NCBI RefSeq assembly: GCF_002086155.1
Contig: NZ_MVHE01000004.1
Span: 62,001 to 126,000, forward strand
DNA length: 64,000 nucleotides
Origin: Mycobacterium angelicum
GTDB lineage: Bacteria > Actinomycetota > Actinomycetes > Mycobacteriales > Mycobacteriaceae
Reading direction: 5' to 3'
The position numbers were made by a program, and so were the translations under genes. Shown here one piece after another: positions 44,428 through 52,415 of the stretch (position 1 is its first letter; each line of letters opens with the position of its first letter). Under the pieces are notes generated by a model. That model ran no database searches. It had not been told where the DNA came from and saw only the letters and a list, made by a program, of their open reading frames with translations.

Positions 44428-45310
44428 ACAGCAGCAGTTGCGTGACGCGGCGGCCAAACTGGCCGACGATCTTGGCCCGGCAGCGGTGCAAGATCTGACC
44501 GACGAGAAACGAATAACACGGCTGGACAAGCAGATCGAGACGGCCGGCTGGCGATCGTTGCGCTCGGACGGGGCATCCGGCGTCGAAGTGGCCCTTGTCG
44601 CAGAGGAATTCGGCCGCCGGCTGGTGGACGCGCCGTTCCTGGGCCCGGTGCTGGCCGACGACTTGGCCCGCCACCTCGACGTCGGGGCCAGCCCGGCGAC
44701 AATAGCGGTCGGCGACATCGCGATCGATGCCCGCGGATATCGGCGGGCCCTACTGTTGGCCGGTACCACCGTGCTGACCGCCGAGCTCGACGGTGATCCG
44801 GCGGGTGCGGATCTCACCCGAGCGGCCAAACGCATGGCGTCCGTACCGGTTCCCCTCGGCGAGGTGTCCACCGAGGTCGCCGGACGCTGGCAGGCGCTGG
44901 CGCTGGTGGCCACGGCGGCCGACCTGGTGGGGGACGCGCGCGGCGCCCACGCCGTCGCCTGCGACTACGCGAAAATCCGTGAGCAGTACGGTAAACCGAT
45001 TGGGTCGTATCAGTCCATCGCACACCTGCTGGCCGAAAGCCTTGCCTTGATTGAAGGTTCGGTTAGTGTGCTGCGTCATGCTGGGTGGGCGGTCGACGAA
45101 CTCGAACCGGCGCAGGCGATTCGGGCCGCCCAGATCGCGAAGGTCTACTGCGCGCGGGCCACCCGAACCGTCTGCGAGAGCGCCGTGCAGGTGCACGGCG
45201 GCATCGGCAATACCTGGGACTGTCTGGTGCATGTCTATCTGCGCCGGGCGCTGACCTCCACCGAGCTGTGGCCGGTGCACCTGAAGGAGATCGACTTTGG
45301 ACTTTCGTGA
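44405..45310 (+). CDS. Acyl-CoA dehydrogenase, small subunit type
   Basis: This is a 301-residue acyl-CoA dehydrogenase, shorter than the usual 380. It keeps the C-terminal VQVHGGIGNTWDCLVHVYLRRA block but not a full N-terminal domain. Such short forms pair with a second dehydrogenase as alpha2beta2 enzymes, as known for FadE28-FadE29 on steroid side chains. ATG 44405 lies inside the previous gene; TTG of the next gene overlaps its end by 14 bases. It is likely one half of a heteromeric enzyme with the next protein. Confidence 0.85.
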   Translation: MDVRLTAEQQQLRDAAAKLADDLGPAAVQDLTDEKRITRLDKQIETAGWRSLRSDGASGVEVALVAEEFGRRLVDAPFLGPVLADDLARHLDVGASPATIAVGDIAIDARGYRRALLLAGTTVLTAELDGDPAGADLTRAAKRMASVPVPLGEVSTEVAGRWQALALVATAADLVGDARGAHAVACDYAKIREQYGKPIGSYQSIAHLLAESLALIEGSVSVLRHAGWAVDELEPAQAIRAAQIAKVYCARATRTVCESAVQVHGGIGNTWDCLVHVYLRRALTSTELWPVHLKEIDFGLS

Positions 45311-46385
45311 TTCGCCGCAGGAAGCCGCCTTCCGGGACCGGCTGCGGTCCTGGCTGTCCAGCAATGCCGGGAAGTATTCGGGCTCAGGCGATGAGTACTG
45401 GGCTCGACAGGCGCAGTGGCACCGCGCTCTGTACCAAGAGGGATTCTTCGGGCTGTCCTGGCCCCGTGAGTACGGCGGTCAGGAGCTGGCGCCGGTGTAT
45501 GACGTCATCGTCGACGAAGAGCTGGCCCGGGCCGGCGCGCCGCCGCGTCCCAGCGTGGGCTACCTGGTGTTCGGTATCGGCAGGCACGCCAGTGACGAAC
45601 TGCGACAACGCTTTCTGCCCGGAATCATCAACGGCAGTGAACGCTGGTGTCAGGGTTTCAGCGAGCCGGGAGCGGGCTCGGATCTGGCGTCGTTGACCAC
45701 CACCGCCAGCCGCGACGGCGACGACTATGTGATCAACGGGCACAAGATCTGGACCAGCTACTCCGACGTGGCCGACTGGTGTCTGCTGCTGGCCCGCACC
45801 GACCCGACCGCCAAACGGCACCGTGGACTGTCGGCATTCGTGGTCGCGATGAAACAGCCTGGCGTGCAACAGCGTCCGCTGCGGATGATGAACGGCGTCA
45901 CCAACGAATTCGGGCAGGTCTTCTTCGACGGCGCGACCGTTCCGGCCGACCGGATGGTGGGCGCTCCCGGTGACGGTTGGGCCGTTGCCATGACCGTCGT
46001 CGGACATGAGCGCGAACCCGCCACGCTCGGCTACGCCGCCCGCTACAACAAGTTGGTACGAAACCTGTTTTCCCGCAGCGGTAATGAGACGACAGAAGAA
46101 CTGGCCTGGGCGGCGGTCCAGGCCGAAATGCTCACCCACCACGTCCGGCGCCGGCTGTCCGAGCAGCTGGACGGGGTTTCGCACGGCCCCGAAGGATCGC
46201 TGGACAAGCTGTTGATGACGTGGGTGGAACAGTCCGTCGGCCATGCCGCGCTGAGCGTGGGCGGCACCGGCGACCCCGACCTGCTCAGCGCCTACCTGTA
46301 CAGCCGCGCACAAAGTGTGATGGGCGGAACCTCGCAGATACAGAAGAACATCATCGCCGCACGAATTCTGGGATTGGGAGTCTGA
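45297..46385 (+). CDS. Acyl-CoA dehydrogenase, large partner
   Basis: This is a 362-residue FAD-dependent acyl-CoA dehydrogenase. The flavin and substrate blocks are WCQGFSEPGAGSDLASL, GHKIWTSYSDVADWCLLLART and the closing MGGTSQIQKNIIAARILGLGV. It starts at TTG 45297 with AAGGAGA seven bases upstream, overlapping the preceding small dehydrogenase. The pair probably introduces the alpha-beta double bond of a CoA thioester made by the adjacent synthetase. Confidence 0.9.
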   Translation: MDFRDSPQEAAFRDRLRSWLSSNAGKYSGSGDEYWARQAQWHRALYQEGFFGLSWPREYGGQELAPVYDVIVDEELARAGAPPRPSVGYLVFGIGRHASDELRQRFLPGIINGSERWCQGFSEPGAGSDLASLTTTASRDGDDYVINGHKIWTSYSDVADWCLLLARTDPTAKRHRGLSAFVVAMKQPGVQQRPLRMMNGVTNEFGQVFFDGATVPADRMVGAPGDGWAVAMTVVGHEREPATLGYAARYNKLVRNLFSRSGNETTEELAWAAVQAEMLTHHVRRRLSEQLDGVSHGPEGSLDKLLMTWVEQSVGHAALSVGGTGDPDLLSAYLYSRAQSVMGGTSQIQKNIIAARILGLGV

Positions 46386-46386
46386 C

Positions 46387-47154
46387 ATGTACGGCATGCC
46401 AAGTGAAATCGACGTTCGCGCCGACGGGGCGCTGCGCATCATCACCCTCAACCGCCCGGATGACCTCAACTCGGTCAACGACAACCTGCACGTCGGACTC
46501 GCCCGGCTGTGGCAGCGACTGACCGACGATGCCTCGGCCCGCGCGGCGGTGCTCACCGGCGCCGGCCGAGCGTTCTCGGCGGGCGGGGATTTCGCCTACC
46601 TCGCCGAACTCGCCGAAGACGCCGACCTGCGTGCCAAGACCATTCGCGACGGGAGAGAGATCGTGCTGGGCATGGCGCGCTGCCGAATCCCGTTGATAGC
46701 GGCCGTCAATGGCCCGGCAGTGGGGCTGGGGTGCAGTCTGGTCGCGCTGAGCGACATCGTCTACATCGCCAAGGGCGCCTTCCTGGCCGACCCGCACGTG
46801 CAAGTCGGCTTGGTGGCCGCCGACGGCGGGCCGCTGACCTGGCCGCTGCACATCAGCCTGATGCTGGCCAAGGAATATGCGTTGACCGGTACCAAGATTC
46901 GGGCCGAGCGGGCCGTCGAGCTCGGCCTGGCCAACCACGTCGCCGACGACCCGTTAGGCGATGCGATCGATTGCGCCCAGCGCATCATGCAGCTGCCGCA
47001 GCAAGCGGTCGAAAGCACCAAGCGGCTGCTCAACATTCAGCTGGAACGCGCCGTGCTGGCCAGCCTGGACTATGCCCTTTCGGCCGAGCATCAGTCGTTC
47101 ACCACAGAGGACTTCCGCACCATCGTCGCCAAGCTGACCTCCGGGAAGAACTGA
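46387..47154 (+). CDS. Enoyl-CoA hydratase/isomerase family protein
   Basis: This is a 255-residue crotonase-family enzyme. The oxyanion-hole block is LTGAGRAFSAGGDFAYL and the second is IPLIAAVNGPAVGLGCSLVALSDIVYIA. The usual catalytic-glutamate segment reads VQVGLVAADGGPLTWPL, so the typical PGxGG stretch is changed; it may be an isomerase or hydrolase rather than a hydratase. ATG 46387 follows the dehydrogenase stop by one base. It takes the product of the dehydrogenase pair. Confidence 0.88.
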   Translation: MYGMPSEIDVRADGALRIITLNRPDDLNSVNDNLHVGLARLWQRLTDDASARAAVLTGAGRAFSAGGDFAYLAELAEDADLRAKTIRDGREIVLGMARCRIPLIAAVNGPAVGLGCSLVALSDIVYIAKGAFLADPHVQVGLVAADGGPLTWPLHISLMLAKEYALTGTKIRAERAVELGLANHVADDPLGDAIDCAQRIMQLPQQAVESTKRLLNIQLERAVLASLDYALSAEHQSFTTEDFRTIVAKLTSGKN

Positions 47155-47165
47155 GCCATCCCCGG

Positions 47166-48035
47166 TCAAATATCTTGTGCCCGAAGGAAATCGCGCATTA
47201 TCTGATCGAAGCGCTCCGGCTCTTCGAGGAAGGGCAGGTGCGCGGTGGAGTCGAAGAATTCGAACCGCGAGCCCGCGATGCGCGAATGCATTTCCCGCAT
47301 GTGGTCGGGGGAGAACTCGTCGAATCTGGCGGCCAGGAGCAGCGTCGGAATCGCGATCTCGGCCAAGCGATCCACCACGTCCCAATCCTCGATCGTGCCG
47401 TTGATGCGAAACACGCTGGGCCCGAACATGGTTGCGAAGATCTCGGTGCCCATATTCTGAAATGCCGCTTCGAGTTCGGTGGGCCAGGGTTGGAGCCGGC
47501 ACAAGTGCGTGGCGTTCCAGATCCGGATCGCGGCCTGATATTCCGCAGCGGTAATCGTGCCCGCGTCCTCGTGGCGGTCGATGGCGGCTTGGGTGGCCGG
47601 GTCCAAACCGGACTTCAACCGCGCCACGTTCTTCGAGAATTCGGATATGGACGCGGCGCTATTGGAGATGGTCAGGCTGACGGCACCCGCGGGTGCATCG
47701 AGTACGTACTGCAGGGCCAGCATCGCTCCCCACGAATTGCCGAAAACGTGGAAGCGGTCCAGGCGTAAAGCGCCCACCACGGCCTTCATTTCGGCCATTG
47801 AACGTTGCATAGTCCACAGCGCGGGGTCGGTAGGGCGTTCGGACTTACCGCAACCGAGCTGGTCCCAGTAGATGACCTCCCGCTCGCCGGCCAGTCGCTG
47901 CAGGGAGTCCAGGTATTGATGGGGCAGGCCTGGGCCGCCGTGCACGACCAGCAGGGGCAGCCCCGGGCCGCCGGGGACACGCTTGAACCAGACTTCTCCG
48001 CCCGGGACCGCGATGGTCCCCTCGGCCTGCGTCAC
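47166..48035 (-). CDS. pip: Proline iminopeptidase-type alpha/beta hydrolase Pip
   Basis: This is a 289-residue alpha/beta hydrolase of the prolyl aminopeptidase type (TIGR01250). The oxyanion motif is HGGPGLPHQYL, DQLGCGKSERP follows, the nucleophile is S101 in FGNSWGAML, and the acid and histidine are in ARFDEFSP and STAHLPFLEEP. M. tuberculosis Pip (Rv0840c) is similar in length and place. GTG 48035 is chosen by that length. It runs opposite to the surrounding catabolic genes, so it is probably the old resident. Confidence 0.87.
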   Translation of the reverse strand: MTQAEGTIAVPGGEVWFKRVPGGPGLPLLVVHGGPGLPHQYLDSLQRLAGEREVIYWDQLGCGKSERPTDPALWTMQRSMAEMKAVVGALRLDRFHVFGNSWGAMLALQYVLDAPAGAVSLTISNSAASISEFSKNVARLKSGLDPATQAAIDRHEDAGTITAAEYQAAIRIWNATHLCRLQPWPTELEAAFQNMGTEIFATMFGPSVFRINGTIEDWDVVDRLAEIAIPTLLLAARFDEFSPDHMREMHSRIAGSRFEFFDSTAHLPFLEEPERFDQIMRDFLRAQDI

Positions 48036-48082
48036 ATGCCGCAGTCTAGAGAGCCGCCGCGGCGCCCTCCTTGCAACTCGTA

Positions 48083-48109
48083 CTCTCAATCTGAGAGAAT
48101 AGGGTTCTC
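48083..48109. promoter_or_regulatory. Inverted repeats upstream of the thiolase gene
   Basis: CTCTCA and TGAGAG flank ATC at 48083-48097. GAGAATAGGGTTCTC at 48095-48109 matches the palindrome at 42970 at 12 of 15 positions, with identical outer arms. It lies between the divergent pip and thiolase genes. Confidence 0.5.
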
Positions 48110-48161
48110 ATGAATGTGCGGCCGGCTCTCGGGCCGCGCTTTGCCGAAGTGGAGAGAACCT

Positions 48162-49301
48162 GTGCCTGAAGCCGTCATCGTGTCTGCCCTGCGAACTCCG
48201 ATCGGAACCGCACGGAAAGGAACCCTGCGCGACACCAGCGCTTTCGACCTGGCACATCACGTGGTCAGCGAAGCCGCGGCGGATCTGGACCCCGCGCAGA
48301 TCGACGACGTCATCCTCGGCGAGGGCCTCTACGGAGGCGGGGTGATCGCTCGCCACGCTGCCGTCACCGCGGGGCTGTCCCAGGTGCCCGGTTTGGCCAA
48401 CAACCGGCACTGCGCGGCCGGGCAGGCCGCGGTGCAGACCGCGGCGGCCAGCGTGCGCGCCGGGATGGACGAACTGGTCATCGCGGGCGGGGTGAACTCG
48501 GCATCCACCTCGCCGCGGTCGCGACTGCAGGTGGACGGCGAGTGGGTCGACTGGTTCCCGCCCACCCATCCAGACCGGCCCGACGCGCCAAACCTGGACA
48601 TGTCGATCACGGTGGGCTGGAACGCCGCGGTAAAGGCGGACGTGAGCCGCGAGGAAATGGACGCCTGGGCGCTGCGCTCGCATCGCAATGCGATCGCCGC
48701 CATTGACGAGGGCCGCTTCAAAGAAGAGATCGTGCCGATCCAGACACCGCATGGCCTGTTCGAGGTCGACGAGCATCCGCGCCGGGACACCAGCATGGAG
48801 AAGCTGGCCGCGCTCAAGCCGCTGCATCCGGAGATCGAGGGCTTCTCGATTACCGCCGGCAATGCCTGCGGTGCCAACGACGGTGCCGCCGTGTTGACCA
48901 TCGCCAGCGACCGGCTGGGGCTGCCGGCGCTGGCAAACGTGCGGGCCTGGGCCTCGGTGGGTGTGGACCCGGCGCTGACCGGCCTGGCGCCGGTGGATGC
49001 GATTCCGAAAGCACTCGCCCGCGCGGGCCTTTCGATCGCCGACGTCGACTTGTTCGAAATCAATGAGGCCTTCGCGGCGATGTGCGTGGCCACCATCAAG
49101 ATGCTCGACTTGGACCCCGACCGGGTGAACGTCAGCGGCAGCGGCTGCTCACTGGGCCACCCGGTGGCCGCGACCGGAGCCAGGATGCTCGTGACGCTGG
49201 TGCACGAGCTGCGCCGGCGCGGCGGCGGAGTGGGCGTCGCGGCGATGTGCGCCGGCGGGGGAATGGGTTCGGCGACGGTCATCGAGGTTACGGCACCGTA
49301 A
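48162..49301 (+). CDS. Acetyl-CoA acyltransferase (thiolase)
   Basis: This is a 379-residue thiolase that would cleave a 3-ketoacyl-CoA. The acylated cysteine is C84 in NRHCAAGQAAVQ, the histidine blocks are FEINEAFAAM and GCSLGHPVAATGARM, and the second cysteine is in AMCAGGGMGSATVIE. GTG 48162 has GGAGAG five bases upstream; the frame is open earlier through the operator. It supplies the last step missing from the cluster at 43027-47154 and shares its operator type. Confidence 0.92.
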   Translation: MPEAVIVSALRTPIGTARKGTLRDTSAFDLAHHVVSEAAADLDPAQIDDVILGEGLYGGGVIARHAAVTAGLSQVPGLANNRHCAAGQAAVQTAAASVRAGMDELVIAGGVNSASTSPRSRLQVDGEWVDWFPPTHPDRPDAPNLDMSITVGWNAAVKADVSREEMDAWALRSHRNAIAAIDEGRFKEEIVPIQTPHGLFEVDEHPRRDTSMEKLAALKPLHPEIEGFSITAGNACGANDGAAVLTIASDRLGLPALANVRAWASVGVDPALTGLAPVDAIPKALARAGLSIADVDLFEINEAFAAMCVATIKMLDLDPDRVNVSGSGCSLGHPVAATGARMLVTLVHELRRRGGGVGVAAMCAGGGMGSATVIEVTAP

Positions 49302-49349
49302 CCACGTACGGTTGACGGGCGCGCCATAACCCCAGGTGGGGGACACATC

Positions 49350-49367
49350 CTCCGTCAATCGGGGGAC
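49350..49367. promoter_or_regulatory. Palindrome-related site, copy 2
   Basis: CTCCGTCAATCGGGGGAC agrees with GTCCCCCGATCGGGGGAC at 14 of 18 positions, with the right half perfect. It lies 66 bases upstream of the PE start. A second GGGGGACA stands 24 bases upstream (49338). Confidence 0.4.
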
Positions 49368-49433
49368 AGGGTGATTCAACCCGGATGGTGACCGCTCAGC
49401 CGACATACATTTCACTGTCGAGACGGCACTGTT

Positions 49434-49739
49434 ATGGCTATGTCATTCGTGACCAGCCAACCAGAAATGCTGATCTCGGCGGCAGGCAACCTCCAGTCGA
49501 TCGGCGGGGCGATGAACGCCAGCAATGCCGCCGCGATTGCGCCGATCACCGGCGTTGTGCCAGCTGCCGCAGATGAGGTGTCCGCGCTTACCGCTGCGCA
49601 ATTCGCAGCTCACGGCGCCCTTTACCAAGCGATCAGCGAGCAGGCCGCAGCAATTCACGAAATGTTCGTGACGACCCTCGAGACCAGTGGTGGTTCCTAC
49701 GCAGCGACCGAGGCGGCAAACGCGATCGCAGCCCGCTAA
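49434..49739 (+). CDS. PE-family protein
   Basis: This is a 101-residue PE protein consisting only of the PE domain: MSFVTSQPEMLISAAGNLQSIGG, with the end SGGSYAATEAANAIAAR. PE proteins pair with PPE proteins as helical bundles exported by ESX systems. ATG 49434 is preferred by spacing to a weak GAGACGG; ATG 49440 gives the canonical MSF start. It is followed by a PPE gene after 14 bases, the classic PE/PPE pair. Confidence 0.93.
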   Translation: MAMSFVTSQPEMLISAAGNLQSIGGAMNASNAAAIAPITGVVPAAADEVSALTAAQFAAHGALYQAISEQAAAIHEMFVTTLETSGGSYAATEAANAIAAR

Positions 49740-49753
49740 CCGGGGCTGCCGCA

Positions 49754-50887
49754 ATGGTTTATGGGGCGCTGCCGCCCGAGATCAACTCTGGGCGAATGTA
49801 CGCCGGGGCTGGAGCCGGTTCGATGCTGGCCGCTGCCGCGGCATGGGACGGGCTGGCCGTCGACCTTAACTCGACAGCCATTGAACTCGACACCGCGCTT
49901 ACCGGCCTGATCAGCGGCCCATGGCTGGGTGCCACCGCGACGACGATGGCCGCGGCCGCCGCACCCTACGTAGCGTGGCTGAACCTGACCGCGGCGCAGG
50001 CCGAGCAGGTCGCGGGCCAGGCCAAGGCCGCGATCGCCGCCTACGAGACGGCGTACTCGATGACCGTGCACCCCGCGCTGATCGCGGCCAACCGGACCCG
50101 GCTGACCAACCTGATCAGCACCAACCTGCTCGGACAGAACGCCGCGGCGATCGCGGCCGCTGAAATCGAATACGGCGAGATGTGGGCCCAGGACGCGGCC
50201 GCCATGTACGGCTATGTCGCCGGATCGACCGCCGCGACCCGGCTGACCCCGTTGATCCCGCCGCCACCGGCGGCCAACCCGGCCGGCCTGGCCAACCAGG
50301 CCGCCGCCGTCGTCCAGGCCAGCAGCAATTCAGTCGCCACGAACGTCGCTAACCTGCTGTCCGAGGTGCTCTCGGCATTGGGTGGATCCGGTGCCGGTGA
50401 GCTGCCCGGCTGGATTACCGATCTGGACACGGTGATGAGCATCTTCGGCACGCCGTTCTTCGTGTGCACGTCCTCGGCGGGTCTGATGATGTCGATGCTG
50501 TCGACCATTAAAGGCCTGTTCCCCGCGGCAGCGGCGGCGGCAGCTGCCGCCGGCAGCGAGATCGCATCGTCGCTGGGCTCCGCGGCCACCGGAGCGCTCA
50601 GTTCAGCCGGCTTGACCGGTGCGGTGTCGGCCGCCGCAGGTGAGGCGGCGACGATCGGGCCGCTATCGGTGCCCCCGGCCTGGGCGGCATCGGCCCCGAC
50701 GCTGACCCATGCCGCGGTGGGGGCACTGCCGGGCGCGGTTTCCGGCGCCGCTCCGCTGGCGGGATCCGGTGCACCCGGACTGCTGGGCGGCCTGCCGCCG
50801 CCGGGCGCGGGCAGCCGCGCCGAAGCGGCGGCCAACGGCGCCCAAGACGGCATTACGCCCCTCCGGGTGCTGCCCCAATTCATCTGA
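49754..50887 (+). CDS. PPE-family protein, SVP subgroup
   Basis: This is a 377-residue PPE protein. The N-terminal PPE domain (1-175) has LPPEINSGRMYAGAGAGSMLAAAAAW and the WxG-like PWLGATATTMAAAA, and the C-terminal region shows the GPLSVPPAWAA motif of the SVP subgroup, then a Gly/Pro/Ala-rich tail. It is co-transcribed with the PE gene and probably secreted with it by ESX-5; no ESX genes are in the window. Function unknown. Confidence 0.93.
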   Translation: MVYGALPPEINSGRMYAGAGAGSMLAAAAAWDGLAVDLNSTAIELDTALTGLISGPWLGATATTMAAAAAPYVAWLNLTAAQAEQVAGQAKAAIAAYETAYSMTVHPALIAANRTRLTNLISTNLLGQNAAAIAAAEIEYGEMWAQDAAAMYGYVAGSTAATRLTPLIPPPPAANPAGLANQAAAVVQASSNSVATNVANLLSEVLSALGGSGAGELPGWITDLDTVMSIFGTPFFVCTSSAGLMMSMLSTIKGLFPAAAAAAAAAGSEIASSLGSAATGALSSAGLTGAVSAAAGEAATIGPLSVPPAWAASAPTLTHAAVGALPGAVSGAAPLAGSGAPGLLGGLPPPGAGSRAEAAANGAQDGITPLRVLPQFI

Positions 50888-50945
50888 GCGGGGTCCGCCA
50901 GGGTGGACAACCCAGTGCAAACGAACCAATCGCGGTTTCGCATAT

Positions 50946-50963
50946 GTCCCCCGATCAGCCGAC
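50946..50963. promoter_or_regulatory. Palindrome-related site, copy 3
   Basis: GTCCCCCGATCAGCCGAC matches the consensus at 15 of 18 positions. It lies 46 bases before the first MFS gene, with CCGATCGG 40 bases further (50986-50993). The spacing is repeated before the second MFS gene. Confidence 0.55.
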
Positions 50964-51008
50964 CGGAGTCCGCCACCAAATCGGGCCGATCGGTGGAGTT
51001 ATGCAATC

Positions 51009-52415
51009 GTGATCGTCAATAGCGTTCGGGATGTGACGACCACGGCCGCACTTCTCGACTGTGATGTCGATATCTCCGCGGCTTATCTGCGGCTTCAGAC
51101 GGTCGCGGCCCTGCACCCGGCCGAGCCGGTCGGCGACGGCCCGGCCCCGCAGGACGCCCGTCGCGCCAAGTCGGCCGGAGCCGGCTATCCGCGGGAGATC
51201 TGGCTGCTGGTCGGCGGAAACATGTTGGTGCGCGCGTCCGCGTTCGCCTATCCGTTCATGGCCTACCACGTGGCCCACCAGGGTCATGCCGCCGGCGCGG
51301 TGGGCGTGGTGTTGGCCGCTTTCGGAGTGGGCTGGTCGGTGGGGCAGTTGTTGTGCGGCTGGCTGGTCGACCGCGTCGGGCCCCGGCTGACGCTGGTGTC
51401 CACCATGCTGATCGCGGCCGCGGTGCTCATCCTGATGGCCGATGCGCACACCGTTCCGGCGTTGCTGCTCGGCGCCTTCATCACCGGCGTGGTGTACGAC
51501 GCGGTGCGTCCAGCACTGGGCGCGTCGATCGTGCAGCATGTTCCGGATCCCGGGGAACGAGCCAAACTCGACGGCTGGCGCTTCGGCTGGATCGTCAGCG
51601 CGGGCCGTGCCGTCACCGGCGGACTCGGCGGGGTGCTGATCGGCTGGTCCGGGGTGCCCCTGCTGTACTGGATCAACGGTGTCGCCTGCGCTCTGTTCGC
51701 GGTGGTCGCGGCCTGCTGCATTCCAGCCCGCTGCACGCCGGCCCGGCGCTGCGCCGCCCGCGCGCGCAAATCGGCGCGCATCACCTACCGGCAGGCGTTC
51801 GCCGACCGTCGGCTGGTGCTGCTTTTCCTGTCCGGCCTGGCGACGCTGACGGCGGTCCGGGGTTTGTACGCCACCGTGCCGATGCTGATGGCCGACCGCG
51901 GCCTGGACGCCGGCCAGTTCGGCGAGGCGCAGTTGGCCAACGCCCTGCTGGGTCTCCTCCTTACCCCGGTGTTGACGCCCTGGCTCAGCAAGATCGTCAG
52001 CCGCACCAACCCGCGGCTCGACATCTTGGCCGTCGCCAGTATCTGGACGGCGCTGTGCATGGGGGCGGTCGCGCTGGCGCGGACCCCGCTGGCATTCATC
52101 GTCGCGACGGCGTTGTGCACGCCGGGCGAGATCGCCTGTCTGGTGATCGCGGCCGGTGTCGTGCACCAGATTTCGCCGCAGGGCAGCGGTGGCCGCTACC
52201 ACGGGGCCTGGTCGATGGCCCTGGCCATCGCGTCGGTGATCGCCCCGATCATGGCGTCGAGCTGCCTGATGCACGGCGGCCACCAGATGGTCGCGTTCGT
52301 CACGGTCACGATCGGCCTGATCGGAGCGGCGCTGTGCCTGCCGTTGGCGCGTGCCCTAGGACACAACTCCCGTTCATTTCAGTTACTACGACCGAAGCGG
52401 AGCTATTCATCTTGA
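51009..52415 (+). CDS. MFS transporter, copy 1
   Basis: This is a 468-residue major facilitator transporter with 10-12 membrane segments. The MFS motif between helices 2 and 3 is visible as GWLVDRVGPRLTL, and the second half repeats the pattern. It is a paralogue of the protein at 54039 (shared GAVGVVLAAFGVGW and GWLVDR stretches), but has a longer N-terminus. GTG 51009 is the likely start; frames further upstream overlap the PPE gene. Its stop overlaps the glycosyltransferase start (TTGA), so they are coupled. Probably a drug or metabolite exporter. Confidence 0.87.
   Translation: MIVNSVRDVTTTAALLDCDVDISAAYLRLQTVAALHPAEPVGDGPAPQDARRAKSAGAGYPREIWLLVGGNMLVRASAFAYPFMAYHVAHQGHAAGAVGVVLAAFGVGWSVGQLLCGWLVDRVGPRLTLVSTMLIAAAVLILMADAHTVPALLLGAFITGVVYDAVRPALGASIVQHVPDPGERAKLDGWRFGWIVSAGRAVTGGLGGVLIGWSGVPLLYWINGVACALFAVVAACCIPARCTPARRCAARARKSARITYRQAFADRRLVLLFLSGLATLTAVRGLYATVPMLMADRGLDAGQFGEAQLANALLGLLLTPVLTPWLSKIVSRTNPRLDILAVASIWTALCMGAVALARTPLAFIVATALCTPGEIACLVIAAGVVHQISPQGSGGRYHGAWSMALAIASVIAPIMASSCLMHGGHQMVAFVTVTIGLIGAALCLPLARALGHNSRSFQLLRPKRSYSS

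Noticed and set aside
50955..52283. 442-codon frame on the minus strand
   Set aside because: Antisense to the first MFS gene, rich in Gln/His/Arg/Asp, with no domain pattern.
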